Notes under the pieces: model-generated
What the model was told of the DNA's origin: nothing
The model's database searches: none
The model's input: the letters and a program-made list of their open reading frames with translations, nothing else
DNA from: RYN-230 sp963770535
GTDB taxonomy: Bacteria; Actinomycetota; Actinomycetes; Streptosporangiales; Streptosporangiaceae
Assembly (NCBI GenBank): GCA_963770535.1
Contig: CAVYPZ010000004.1
Span: 124,001-188,000 of the forward strand
Length of the DNA: 64,000 bases
Direction: 5' to 3'
Shown: piece after piece, positions 34,351 through 43,242 of the stretch
Layout of the letters: each line of letters begins with the position of its first letter
How positions within the stretch are numbered: the stretch's first letter is position 1
Translations under genes and position numbers: made by a program

Positions 34351-35703
34351 ATGACCGCTTCTGCCCTGCCCGCCGAGCGCGCTGGCGGCACCGACGGGGC
34401 AGGGGGGCCGCCGCCGCGGCCGAGCCGCCCGCTGGTGATCACGGGCGCCATCGCGGCGTGCGCGGCGGCGGGCAGCGGGCTGGTCTTCATCACCCTGCTG
34501 GTCCTCGCCGGCTGGATTGCCGCGCCGCACGCCGGGGTGGGACTGACGGGCGTACTGCGCACCGCCGCGGACCTGTGGCTGGTGGGTCACCACGTCGGGT
34601 TCGCCCTGCACGGAACCGGGCGGATTGGGATGCTGCCGCTGGGCCTGGTACTGATCCCCGGCGCGCTGCTGTGGGCCGCAGGCCGCTGGGTGGTCCGGCA
34701 GGGCCAGGTGGCCCAGCTCGCGGACGTCGGCTATGCGGCCCTGGCCCTGGCCGTGCCGTATGCGCTGGTGGCGGGGGCGCTGGCGCTGGCCGGGCAGTCC
34801 GCGCTGGCCACACCGTCGCTGCCGCAGGCGGTCCTGTCCGGTTTCCTGATCGCCCTGGTCGCCGGGGGGCTCGGCGGGGCCAGGGCGCTGGCCCCCTGGG
34901 GTCGGCTGATCCACCTGCTGCCCCCGCGTTCCCGGGCTGTGTTCCTCGGCTCGGTCGGCGCGCTGACCGTGCTGACGGGGGCCGGAGCGATCCTGGCCGG
35001 TGCCTCCCTTGCCGCCCGCATGGGCGGATTCCGGTCGATCGACGCGGCGCTCGCGCCCGGCCTGGTTGGCGGGGGCCTCCTGCTGCTGGCCCAGATCGCC
35101 TATGTGCCGAACGCCATCGTGTGGTCGATCTGCTACACACTGGGCCCGGGCTTCGCATTCGGCACCGGCACCGTGGTCGCGCCCACCGGGTCCGCGCTGG
35201 GGCCACTGCCCATGCTGCCGATGCTCGCGGCGCTGCCCGCCGGGGCGCATTCGTCCATGCCCGGCTGGGCATCCATGCTGATGCTGAGCGTGCCCTACCT
35301 GGCCGGCGCGTTCGGCGGCCTGCTGACCGCCCGGGCAGCGCCCACCCCGGCCGTCGAGCTAGCGCCGCTGTGGGGCTTCGCCTGCGGAGTGGCCACCGGG
35401 ATCGCCCTGGGCCTGCTGGCGGCGTTCGCGGGCGGCCCGCTCGGCAGCGGGCGGCTGACCGCGGTCGGGCCGTCAGGGTGGCAGGCCGCTGTGGTGTCCG
35501 TACTCGAGGTGGGCGTGGCCGCCGCCGTCACCGCCGGCCTGGTGAACTGGGTCCGGATGCGCCGCCTGATTGCCGCGGGGGTGGTGTTCCCGGGGGCCGG
35601 CTCCGCGGGAATGACCCGCAGGACCCTGGCTCCCGGCGTGCGGGACCCGGGCCCGGGGACCCAGAGGTGGGCGGGCACCACTCTACGTGGACCCCTGGGG
35701 TGA
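34351..35703 (+). CDS. perM: DUF6350 / PerM-like integral membrane protein
   Basis: A 450-residue membrane protein with about ten hydrophobic segments (LVITGAIAACAAAGSGLVFI, MLPLGLVLIPGALLWAAGRW, AAFAGGPLGSGRLTAVG among others). The family lies between sucD and purN in Streptomyces and mycobacteria; the M. tuberculosis member PerM is linked to cell division and persistence under Mg2+ limitation. The position and topology match, and that is the main basis for the name. The ATG at 34351 opens MTASALPAERAGG. The last 40 residues are soluble, Arg/Pro-rich and probably disordered. Confidence 0.75.
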   Translation: MTASALPAERAGGTDGAGGPPPRPSRPLVITGAIAACAAAGSGLVFITLLVLAGWIAAPHAGVGLTGVLRTAADLWLVGHHVGFALHGTGRIGMLPLGLVLIPGALLWAAGRWVVRQGQVAQLADVGYAALALAVPYALVAGALALAGQSALATPSLPQAVLSGFLIALVAGGLGGARALAPWGRLIHLLPPRSRAVFLGSVGALTVLTGAGAILAGASLAARMGGFRSIDAALAPGLVGGGLLLLAQIAYVPNAIVWSICYTLGPGFAFGTGTVVAPTGSALGPLPMLPMLAALPAGAHSSMPGWASMLMLSVPYLAGAFGGLLTARAAPTPAVELAPLWGFACGVATGIALGLLAAFAGGPLGSGRLTAVGPSGWQAAVVSVLEVGVAAAVTAGLVNWVRMRRLIAAGVVFPGAGSAGMTRRTLAPGVRDPGPGTQRWAGTTLRGPLG

Positions 35704-35765
35704 CGCGGAGGACGCCGCGGACGGCAGGCCCGATCCGCCTGGTCCGGCATCCCTGCCTTAACGCA

Positions 35766-35839
35766 GGGCTAGCGCGCGAAAACCCAGGGCTGGCGCGCGA
35801 ATCCCGGGGTCAGCGCGCGAAACCGGGGCTAGTGCGCGG
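35766..35839 (+). repeat. 20-bp tandem repeat over a minus-strand stop
   Basis: Four units like GGGCTAGCGCGCGAAAACCC lie at 35766-35786, 35787-35806, 35807-35825 and 35826-35839. The CTA in the last unit is the stop codon (TAG) of the membrane protein gene on the minus strand. Confidence 0.75.
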
Positions 35840-36459
35840 CCTTCTCGATGGCCCGGGTGAACTGGGTCCGGCACGTCTGCTGCGCGGCGACGGTGTTCGC
35901 CCCGCTGAGGCACCGGGTGAACGTGGACGCCTGCCTGCCGAACAGCGCGAACCCGGCCAGCAGGATGCCGCTGACCAGCACCCCGATCCCGCCGATCGCG
36001 ATGGCCACGACCGAGCCCCGCGGGCCCGCGGTCCCGCCGCGCCGGGCCCGCCGGATCGCGGTGGCCGCCAGCCAGACGGCCATGGCCCCCGCCACCAGGG
36101 CGAACGCCACGATGTAGACGCCCCGCTGGAAATTGCTCAGGCCCAGCACGCCGAACAAGCTGAGCAGCGCGAGGAAGAGCGCCGCGACCGAGCGCTGCTG
36201 ATGCACCGGGTCGGCGCGCCTGGCCTTGGCCCGGGGGAGCGACGGCCCCGGGGTGCCCGGCCCCGGGGTGCCCGGCCCCGGGGTGCCCGGCCCCGGGGTG
36301 CCCGGGCCCCGGGGTGCCCGGCCCCGGGGCCGGTGCGGCCTGATGCGGCGGGGTCTGCTCCGGGCGGCGGCCCGGACCCGCGCCCGCGGCCGTGGTATCC
36401 GGCGGGGCGGACTGGGCAGGCTGGGGCTCGGAGGGCGGCGGCTGGACTACTGGGGGCAT
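35829..36459 (-). CDS. Proline-rich N-terminus plus two-helix membrane protein (one-base frameshift)
   Basis: The first frame starts MPPVVQPPPSEPQPAQSAPP at 36459 and passes through an HPGAG repeat encoded by five copies of a 15-base unit (about 36248-36330). One extra base in the G run at about 36232-36240 (plus strand) then breaks it. The following frame gives RAKARRADPVHQQRSVAALF, three hydrophobic segments (FLALLSLFGVLGL, IVAFALVAGAMAVWLAATAI, VVAIAIGGIGVLVSGILLAG) and a short exported tail with two cysteines. Corrected length is 209 residues. The layout resembles DUF4190-type membrane proteins common in actinobacteria; function unknown. It is divergent from purN. Confidence 0.6.
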
Positions 36460-36562
36460 CGGCGGGTGCTCCAGGGGGCGGGTGCCGGAGGGCCGGATAC
36501 GGACGCAGCCTCCTATTTTGCCCTGTCCCGGCCGGTGGGCAATCCCATTGCCCGAGTGCGGT

Positions 36563-36574
36563 TATCGTGGCCGC
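36563..36574 (+). promoter_or_regulatory. purN -10 element placing transcription start at the ATG
   Basis: TATCGT at 36563-36568 ends seven bases before the purN ATG at 36575, again the geometry of a leaderless transcript. No ribosome site precedes the start. Confidence 0.45.
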
Positions 36575-37183
36575 ATGCGCTCACGCCTGGTGGTTCTGGT
36601 CTCGGGCGCGGGAACGAACCTGCAGGCCTTGCTGGAAGCATGCGCGGATCCGGCCTACGGTGCGGACGTGGTGGCGGTCGGCGCCGACCGGACCGGGATC
36701 GAGGCGCTGGACCGCGCGGAGCGGGCAGGTGTCCCCACATTCACGCACCGCGTCAAGGACTACCCGGGCCGGGAGGAGTGGGATGAGGCACTCACCGCGT
36801 CCTGCCTGGCGGCCCGTCCTGACCTGGTCATCCTGGCCGGCTTCATGAAGCTGGTCGGGCCGCCTTTCCTGGACGCGTTCGGCGGCCGCCTGATCAACAC
36901 TCACCCGGCCCTGCTGCCCGCCTTCCCGGGCATGCACGGCGTGCGTGACGCCGTCGAGCACGGGGTGAAACTGACCGGCTGCACCGTGTTCCTGGTGGAT
37001 GCGGGCACCGATACGGGCCCGGTGATCGCCCAGGCGGCGGTCCCGGTGCTGGATGACGACGACGAGACGACCCTGCACGAGCGGGTCAAGGTGGCTGAGC
37101 GGGCCCTGCTCGTGGAGACTGTGGGCCGGATGGTCCGCGACGGGTGGGCCGTGGACGGCAGGAAGGTAAGGATCGGCCGGTGA
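36575..37183 (+). CDS. purN: Phosphoribosylglycinamide formyltransferase
   Basis: A 202-residue GAR transformylase of purine synthesis, using 10-formyltetrahydrofolate. It begins MRSRLVVLVSGAGTNLQALL with the GAR phosphate loop and has GFMKLVGPPFLDAF, the catalytic NTHPALLPAFPG motif and the aspartate in VDAGTDTGPVIAQ. Length is normal. Its TGA overlaps the purH GTG, so the two are coupled. Formyl donor synthesis is covered by folD downstream. Confidence 0.95.
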   Translation: MRSRLVVLVSGAGTNLQALLEACADPAYGADVVAVGADRTGIEALDRAERAGVPTFTHRVKDYPGREEWDEALTASCLAARPDLVILAGFMKLVGPPFLDAFGGRLINTHPALLPAFPGMHGVRDAVEHGVKLTGCTVFLVDAGTDTGPVIAQAAVPVLDDDDETTLHERVKVAERALLVETVGRMVRDGWAVDGRKVRIGR

Positions 37184-38808
37184 CGACGGTAGCGATCAGG
37201 CGGGCGCTGATCAGCGTGTACGACAAGACGGGGCTCGATGAGCTGGCCCGTTCCCTGCACGCCGCAGGGGTGGAGATCGTCAGTACCGGCAGCACCGCGG
37301 CCACCATCGCCGCCGTGGGCGTCCCGGTGACCCGGGTGGAGGACATCACCGGGTTCCCCGAGGCCCTTGACGGGCGGGTGAAGACGCTGCATCCCGCCGT
37401 GCACGCCGGGCTGCTTGCCGACCTGGGCAAGCCAGCCCACCAGGCCCGGCTGGACGAGCTGGGCATCGCGCCGTTCCAGCTGCTGGTGTCCAACCTGTAC
37501 CCGTTCGAGGCGGCTGTGAGCAGCGGCGCGCCTGCGGCCGAGTGCGTTGAGCAGATCGACATCGGCGGCCCGGCCATGGTCCGCGCGGCCGCCAAGAACC
37601 ATGAGCACGTCGCGGTCATCACGGACCCGTCCCGGTACGGGGACGTCGAGGCGGCGGTGGCCGGCGGCGGGTTCACGCTGGAGCAGCGACGGCGGCTAGC
37701 GGCCCGCGCCTACGCTCATACCGCCGCGTATGACAGCGCCGTCGCCTCCTGGTTCGCCTCTGCCTACGCGCCGGACGAGATCGCCGTGGAAACCGGCTGG
37801 CCGGATGTGACCGCGGCGCTCTGGACCCGGCGCGAGGTGCTCCGCTACGGGGAGAACCCGCACCAGCGGGCCGCGCTCTACATCCGCGGCTCCGAGTCCC
37901 CCGGCACCGAGTCCGCAGGCACCCCGGCCCCGGGCAGCACCCCCCAGGGTGGGCCTGGCCAGGGCATCGCCGGGGCGACCCAGCTGCACGGCAAGGCCAT
38001 GTCGTACAACAACTACGTCGACGCCGCTGCCGCCTGGCGGGCCGCGTTCGATTTCGTCCAGCCGTGCGTGGCGATCATCAAGCACTCCAATCCGTGCGGC
38101 ATCGCCCTCGGCACCGACCTGGCCGAGGCGCACCGGAAGGCGAACGCCTGCGACCCGGAGTCCGCCTTCGGCGGCGTCATCGCCGCCAACGGGGTGGTGA
38201 CCGCGGAGATGGCGGCCCAGGTCAAGGACATATTCACCGAGATCGTCATCGCGCCGGGCTTCGAGGATGCCGCGCTGGACATCCTGTCGGGCAGCAAGAA
38301 CCTGCGCCTGCTGGCCTGCCCGCCGCCCGCCCGTGGCCTTCACCTGCCGGAATGGCGGCAGATCGACGGCGGCCTGCTGCTGCAGACCCCGGACGAGATC
38401 GACGCGCCGGGGGACGATCCGGCCAGCTGGGAGCTCAAGACGGGGCAGCCCGCCTCGGCGGACATGCTCGCCGACCTGGCCTTCGCCTGGCGGGCCATCC
38501 GCAGCGTCAAGTCCAACGCAATCCTGCTGGCCTCCGGGCTGGCCACGGTGGGCGTGGGCATGGGCCAGGTCAACCGGGTGGACGCGGCCCGGCTGGCGGT
38601 GTCCCGGGCGGGCGAGCGCGCGGCCGGCTCGGTCGCGGCCAGCGATGCGTTCTTCCCGTTCCCGGACGGCCTGGAGGTGCTGACCAACGCCGGGATCCGG
38701 GCGGTCGTCCAGCCCGGCGGGTCCATTCGCGACCAGCTCAGCATCGAGGCGGCCGAGCAGGCGGGGGTCGCGATGTACGTGACCGGAGTCCGCCACTTCT
38801 TCCACTGA
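37180..38808 (+). CDS. purH: Bifunctional AICAR formyltransferase/IMP cyclohydrolase
   Basis: A 542-residue enzyme for the last two steps of IMP synthesis. The N-terminal cyclohydrolase has LISVYDKTGLDELAR, GRVKTLHPAVHAGLL and IGGPAMVRAAAKNHEHVAV. The C-terminal transformylase has RYGENPHQRAALY, SYNNYVDAAAAWRA, IIKHSNPCGIA (with the Lys-His pair) and SDAFFPFPDGLE. A short Gly/Ser/Pro insert (SPGTESAGTPAPGSTPQGG) follows RAALYIRG and is absent from most homologues. The GTG start overlaps purN as GTGA. Confidence 0.96.
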   Translation: MTTVAIRRALISVYDKTGLDELARSLHAAGVEIVSTGSTAATIAAVGVPVTRVEDITGFPEALDGRVKTLHPAVHAGLLADLGKPAHQARLDELGIAPFQLLVSNLYPFEAAVSSGAPAAECVEQIDIGGPAMVRAAAKNHEHVAVITDPSRYGDVEAAVAGGGFTLEQRRRLAARAYAHTAAYDSAVASWFASAYAPDEIAVETGWPDVTAALWTRREVLRYGENPHQRAALYIRGSESPGTESAGTPAPGSTPQGGPGQGIAGATQLHGKAMSYNNYVDAAAAWRAAFDFVQPCVAIIKHSNPCGIALGTDLAEAHRKANACDPESAFGGVIAANGVVTAEMAAQVKDIFTEIVIAPGFEDAALDILSGSKNLRLLACPPPARGLHLPEWRQIDGGLLLQTPDEIDAPGDDPASWELKTGQPASADMLADLAFAWRAIRSVKSNAILLASGLATVGVGMGQVNRVDAARLAVSRAGERAAGSVAASDAFFPFPDGLEVLTNAGIRAVVQPGGSIRDQLSIEAAEQAGVAMYVTGVRHFFH

Positions 38809-38844
38809 CGCAGGCAGTTCCTACGAAGACAGGGGGACCCAACG

Positions 38845-39702
38845 GTGCCGGCGATCATCCTGGACGGGAAGGCGACCGCGGCCGCCATCAAGGCCGAGCT
38901 CGCCGGGCGGGTGGCCGTGCTGGCCGCCCGCGGCGTGCGGCCTGGCCTGGGCACTGTCCTGGTCGGGGACGATCCGGGCAGCCGGGCCTACGTCAACGGC
39001 AAGCACCGGGACTGCGCCGAGGTGGGCATCGCCAGCATCCGCCGGGACCTGCCCGCCGACGCCACCCAGGAGCAGATCGAGGCGGTGGTGGACGAGCTGA
39101 ACGCCGATCCGGCCTGTACCGGGTACATCGTCCAGCTGCCGCTGCCGGCCGGGATCGACGCGAACCGGGTGCTGAGCCGGATCGACCCGGGCAAGGACGC
39201 GGACGGGCTGCACCCGCTGAACCTGGGCCGTCTCGTCCTCGGCGAGCCGGGCCCGCTTCCGTGTACGCCGCGGGGGATCGTGGAACTGCTCCGCCGCTAC
39301 GACGTGCCGATCGCCGGGGCTGACGTCACCGTGATCGGGCGCGGGATCACGGTGGGCCGGGCGCTGGGGCTGCTGCTGACCCGGCGCACCGAGAACGCCA
39401 CCGTGACCCTGTGTCACACCGGGACCAAGGACCTGGCCGGGCACACCCGCGACGCCGACATCGTGGTCGTTGCCGCGGGCCGGCCGGGCCTGCTGACCGC
39501 GGACATGGTCAGGCCGGGGGCCGCGGTACTGGACGTGGGGATCACCAGGACCGACGCGGGCCTGGTCGGCGACGTGGCTCCCGGGGTCCGGGAGGTGGCC
39601 GGGTATCTCGCCCCGATGCCTGGCGGGGTCGGCCCGATGACCAGGGCCATGCTCCTGGCTAACGTGGTCGAACACCGCGGAGGCAGGGTAAGCTACCGAT
39701 AA
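38845..39702 (+). CDS. folD: Methylenetetrahydrofolate dehydrogenase/cyclohydrolase
   Basis: A 285-residue bifunctional enzyme converting methylene- to 10-formyl-tetrahydrofolate with NADP, feeding purN and purH. The active-site lysine region is SRAYVNGKHRDC, followed by VQLPLPAGID, PGKDADGLHP, the NADP loop VIGRGITVGRALGLLL, and the signature PMPGGVGPMTRAMLLANV. GTG 38845 has AGGGGGA upstream. In Streptomyces the next gene would be DUF3017 and then mdh; here they are about 37 kb away at 1740-4577. Confidence 0.96.
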   Translation: MPAIILDGKATAAAIKAELAGRVAVLAARGVRPGLGTVLVGDDPGSRAYVNGKHRDCAEVGIASIRRDLPADATQEQIEAVVDELNADPACTGYIVQLPLPAGIDANRVLSRIDPGKDADGLHPLNLGRLVLGEPGPLPCTPRGIVELLRRYDVPIAGADVTVIGRGITVGRALGLLLTRRTENATVTLCHTGTKDLAGHTRDADIVVVAAGRPGLLTADMVRPGAAVLDVGITRTDAGLVGDVAPGVREVAGYLAPMPGGVGPMTRAMLLANVVEHRGGRVSYR

Positions 39703-39714
39703 GTAACATGTTCG

Positions 39715-39743
39715 CCGGCTCCCGGGGGACCCCGGGGAGCCGG
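39715..39743 (+). terminator. GC-rich hairpin after folD
   Basis: CCGGCTCCCGGGG and CCCCGGGGAGCCGG can pair to form a stem of about 12 bases a few bases past the folD stop. It lacks a U-run, as is usual for actinobacterial terminators. Between here and etfB nothing else was seen. Confidence 0.5.
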
Positions 39744-39856
39744 TCACGAAACGGTATTTGGCACCCTTAAGGTGCGCCGCCGCGAACCGGGCCCAGCCTG
39801 GCCAGTCAGGCCAGTCCTGGATCGCGGCGAAGAGGCAAGGAGGTTGGCCGCCGGTC

Positions 39857-40636
39857 ATGAACATCGTCGTTTGCGTTAAGCAGGTGCCGGACACGTGGGC
39901 GGAACGGACCCTGAGGCCCGAGGACTCGCGCCTGGACCGGGCGTCGGTCAACGGGGTCATCAACGAACTCGACGAGTACGCGATCGAGGAAGGGCTGCGC
40001 CTGGCCGAGGCGCACGGGGGCGAGGTCACCATCCTGACCATGGGCCCGGACAAGGCCAGTGAGTCGATCCGCAAGGCGCTTTCCATGGGCGCTGACAAGG
40101 CGGTGCATCTCATCGACGACGGCCTGGCGGGCTCGGATGCGCTCCAGACGTCGGCGGCGCTGGCTGCGGTCCTGGGCCGGATCGGGTTTGACCTGGTCAT
40201 CCTGGGCGCGGAGTCCACCGATGCGCGGATGGGCGTGATGGCGTCCATGCTCGCCGAGCGGCTCGGCGTGCCGCAGGTCTCCCTGGCCAGCAAGGTCGAG
40301 GTGGACGGGACAACGCTGCGGATCCAGCGGCAGCGGGACTATGGCTACGACGAGGTCGAGTCGAGCCTGCCCGCCGTGATCAGCGTGGTGGAGAAGATCA
40401 ACGAGCCGCGGTACCCCTCGTTCAAGGGCATCATGGCGGCCAAGAAGAAGCCGGTGGAGACGCTCACCCTGGCTGACATCGGGATCGACGCGGGCCAGGT
40501 CGGCCTGGACACCGCGGCCACCGGGGTGATCAGCTTCGCGAACCGCCCGCCGCGGCAGGCGGGCACGGTCGTCAAGGACGAAGGCGACGGCGGGGCCAAG
40601 GCGGCTGAGTTCCTGGCCGCGCAGAAGTTCATCTGA
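39857..40636 (+). CDS. etfB: Electron transfer flavoprotein beta subunit
   Basis: A 259-residue EtfB that, with EtfA, takes electrons from acyl-CoA dehydrogenases to the quinone pool. MNIVVCVKQVPDTW is the classical start; AMP/FAD-contact regions include ELDEYAIEEGLRL, LTMGPDKASESIRKAL and RQRDYGYDEVESSLPAVISV. AAGGAGG lies at about 39836-39843, slightly far from the ATG at 39857. After the stop, a GAGTACCGGCCCAGCCGG unit repeats at 40661-40678, 40679-40695 and partly at 40696-40708. Confidence 0.95.
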   Translation: MNIVVCVKQVPDTWAERTLRPEDSRLDRASVNGVINELDEYAIEEGLRLAEAHGGEVTILTMGPDKASESIRKALSMGADKAVHLIDDGLAGSDALQTSAALAAVLGRIGFDLVILGAESTDARMGVMASMLAERLGVPQVSLASKVEVDGTTLRIQRQRDYGYDEVESSLPAVISVVEKINEPRYPSFKGIMAAKKKPVETLTLADIGIDAGQVGLDTAATGVISFANRPPRQAGTVVKDEGDGGAKAAEFLAAQKFI

Positions 40637-40660
40637 GCCGCAGGCTCCCTGGGCGCGGCG

Positions 40661-40708
40661 GAGTACCGGCCCAGCCGGGAGTACGGCCCAGCCGGGAGTA
40701 CCGGCCCA
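40661..40708 (+). repeat. 18-bp direct repeats between etfB and etfA
   Basis: GAGTACCGGCCCAGCCGG at 40661-40678, a copy lacking one base at 40679-40695, and a partial copy at 40696-40708. Confidence 0.75.
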
Positions 40709-40753
40709 TCTGAACATCGCTTTATCTGAGTATCCGGGGAAGGACGGCCCACG

Positions 40754-41734
40754 ATGGCTGAGGTTCTGGTCCTCGCCGAGCACGACGGCGAGACGGTGAA
40801 GAAGGTGACCGGCGAGCTGCTGACGCTGGCCCGCCAGCTCGGCGAGCCCGCGGCGGTCTGGATCGGGCCTGGTGCCGAGGGCGGCCGGGAGCGGCTGGCC
40901 GAGTTCGGCGCGGCCAGGGTCTACGTGGCCGACGCTGACGGCATCGAGGACTACGTGGTCGCCCCCACGGCCGAGGTGCTGGCCGGGCTGGTCGCGCAGA
41001 AGTCCCCGGCGGCCGTGCTGCTCGCCGCCACCGGCGATGGCAAGGAAGTGGCCGGGCGGCTGGCGGTCAAGACCGGCTCCGGCGTGATCACCGACGCGGT
41101 CGGCCTGACCGCGGGTGACGGCGCCGCGGGTGACGGCGGCCTGGTCGCCGAGCAGTCCATCTTCGGCGGCGCGATCACCGTGCAGTCCACCGTGCGGACC
41201 GGGACCCCGATCGTCGCGGTGCGGCCCAACTCGGTCGCGGCCGAGCCGGCGCCGGCTGCCGCGCAGATCGAGCCGGCCGGGGTCGAGCTGAGTGACGCGG
41301 CCAGGACGGCGAAGATCACCGGGCGCGTGGTGGCCGAGCGGGGTGAGCGGCCCGAGCTCACCGAGGCCGCGATCGTGGTCTCCGGCGGCCGCGGCGTCGG
41401 CAATGCCGACAACTTCGCCCTGATCGAGAAGCTGGCGGACTCTCTCGGCGCGGCCGTGGGGGCGTCGCGGGCCGCGACCGACGCCGGCTGGTACCCCCAC
41501 CAGTTCCAGGTGGGCCAGACCGGGAAGACGGTCTCCCCGCAGCTGTACCTGGCGGTGGGGATCTCCGGGGCGATCCAGCACCGGGCCGGCATGCAGACCT
41601 CCAAGACCATCATGGTGATCAACAAGGACCCCGAGGCGCCGATCTTCGAGCTCGCCGATTTCGGCGTGGTCGGCGACCTGTTCGCGGTGGTACCGCAGCT
41701 GACCGAGGAGGTCGAGCGGCGCTCGGCGAACTAG
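40754..41734 (+). CDS. etfA: Electron transfer flavoprotein alpha subunit
   Basis: A 326-residue EtfA. MAEVLVLAEHDGETVKKVTG begins the N-terminal domain. The FAD-binding C-terminal domain is seen in IVVSGGRGVGNADNFALIEKLA, VGASRAATDAGWYPHQFQVGQTGKTV, LYLAVGISGAIQHRAGMQTSKTI and INKDPEAPIFELADFGVVGDLF. It lies 117 bases after etfB, with a GGGGAAGGA-type ribosome site. etfBA followed by a cysteine desulfurase and mnmA is a common actinobacterial order. Confidence 0.96.
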   Translation: MAEVLVLAEHDGETVKKVTGELLTLARQLGEPAAVWIGPGAEGGRERLAEFGAARVYVADADGIEDYVVAPTAEVLAGLVAQKSPAAVLLAATGDGKEVAGRLAVKTGSGVITDAVGLTAGDGAAGDGGLVAEQSIFGGAITVQSTVRTGTPIVAVRPNSVAAEPAPAAAQIEPAGVELSDAARTAKITGRVVAERGERPELTEAAIVVSGGRGVGNADNFALIEKLADSLGAAVGASRAATDAGWYPHQFQVGQTGKTVSPQLYLAVGISGAIQHRAGMQTSKTIMVINKDPEAPIFELADFGVVGDLFAVVPQLTEEVERRSAN

Positions 41735-41773
41735 GACCGGCCCCGGAACGTGCTGAGGGACCGGAACGCCCAC

Positions 41774-41779
41774 TAGGCT
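41774..41779 (+). promoter_or_regulatory. -10 element before the cysteine desulfurase
   Basis: TAGGCT at 41774-41779 ends ten bases before the ATG at 41790, predicting a 5' leader of only a few bases. Confidence 0.45.
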
Positions 41780-41789
41780 GAAATCCGTC

Positions 41790-43102
41790 ATGGGGTACAT
41801 CGACTACGCGGCCGAGCGCCCGCGGCCGGCTGAGGAATGCGTGGTCTACCTGGACCACGCCGCGACCACGCCGATGCTGCCTGAGGCGCTGGCCGCGATG
41901 ACGGACGAGCTGGGTCACCTGGGGAACCCGTCGTCGCTCCACAACGCCGGGCGCCGGGCCCGGCGCGTGGTCGAGGAGTCGCGGGAGCAGATCGCCGAGG
42001 TGTTCGGCGCCCGGCCCAGCGAGGTGATCTTCACCAGCGGCGGCACCGAGGCCGACAACCTGGCGGTCAAGGGCCTGTACTGGGCCCGCCGCGCGTCCCG
42101 CCCCGCCCAGGCCCGCCCCGCCCAGCTCCGCCCCGGCCAGTCCGCCCCGGCCCGGCCCGCCCCGGCCCGTCCGGCCCCGGCCCGTCCGGCCCCGCAACCG
42201 CGCCCCGCCGCGTGATGGCCACCGCGATCGAGCATCATGCGGTCCTGGACTCGGTCCACTGGCTGGCGGGGCACGAGGACGCCGAGGAGTACTGGCTGCC
42301 GGTCGATGAGTCCGGGGTGCTCCAGCCCGCCGCGCTGGCCGAGGCCATCGGCGCCGACCCCGACGGGGTCGCCCTGGTCACCGTGATGTGGGCGAACAAC
42401 GAGGTGGGCGTGGTTCAGCCGATCGCGGAACTCGCCGCGCTGGCCCGGGAGCACGGCATCCCCTTCCACACCGACGCGGTCCAGGCGGCCGGCCAGCTTC
42501 CGGTCGGGTTCGCGGCCAGCGGCGCGGACGCGATGACCATCACCGGGCACAAGTTCGGCGGCCCCGTGGGCGCCGGGGCGCTGCTGCTGGCCCGGGGGGT
42601 CCAGCCGGTCCCGGTGCTGCACGGCGGCGGCCAGGAGAGCGAGGTGCGGTCCGGCACGCTGGACGCCCCCGCCATCCGGGCCTTCGCGGTCGCGGCGGCG
42701 GTCATGGCCGGCCGCCGGGACGAGGAGGCTGCCCGGCTGGCCAAGCTCCGCGACGACCTGATCGCCCAGGTGCTCGCGGCGGTGCCGGACGCCATCCTCA
42801 ACGGCCCGCCGCCCGGACCGGGCCGCCTGCCCGGCAACGCGCATTTCTCCTTCCCCGGCTGCGAGGGCGACGCGCTGCTGATGCTGCTCGACGCCAAGGG
42901 CATCGCCTGCTCGACCGGCTCCGCCTGCACCGCCGGCGTGGCCCAGCCCAGCCACGTGCTGCTCGCCATGGGCGCGGACGAGGCCCGGTCCCGGGGCTCG
43001 CTGCGGTTCTCGCTGGGCCACACCTCCACGCAGGACGACGTGGACGCGCTCGGCGCGGCCATCGGCGAGGCCGTGCAGCGGGCCCGCCGCGCCGCCCGCT
43101 GA
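41790..43102 (+). CDS. iscS: Cysteine desulfurase, IscS/NifS type (frameshift at a repeat insert)
   Basis: A PLP enzyme that releases sulfur from cysteine for thiolation and Fe-S assembly. The first part has VYLDHAATTPMLPEAL, GNPSSLHNAGRRARR and FTSGGTEADNLAVKG. The second has IEHHAVLD, VMWANNEVGVVQPI, the PLP lysine in ITGHKFGGPVGAG and the catalytic cysteine in GIACSTGSACTAG. Between them is an insert of about 35 residues rich in Arg, Pro and Ala (RPAQARPAQLRPGQSAPARP) encoded by CCCGCCCCGGCC-like repeats. At its end a one-base deletion in the C run at 42203-42206 breaks the frame. Corrected length is about 437 residues against roughly 390-400 usual. The downstream mnmA is the likely sulfur user. 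Confidence 0.9.
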
Positions 43103-43227
43103 GCTCCGCACGGGGCTGGGGTTTCATTCTTTCCGCAACGAACCGCTCACGTGGCCGGTCCCCCGCGCTGCCGGGTAGGCCCGCAGCGGCAGGCGATGGC
43201 GTGGCGCGGAGGCCGCCCGGCGCCGCG

Positions 43228-43233
43228 TAGGCT
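43228..43233 (+). promoter_or_regulatory. mnmA -10 element
   Basis: TAGGCT at 43228-43233, ten bases before the ATG at 43243, predicts an almost leaderless mRNA. Confidence 0.45.
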
Positions 43234-43242
43234 CGGTAGGCG

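Noticed and set aside
34458..36848. Very long plus-strand frame covering perM and beyond
   Set aside because: It is out of frame with perM, composed of Gly/Arg/Pro-rich sequence, and crosses several real genes on both strands.
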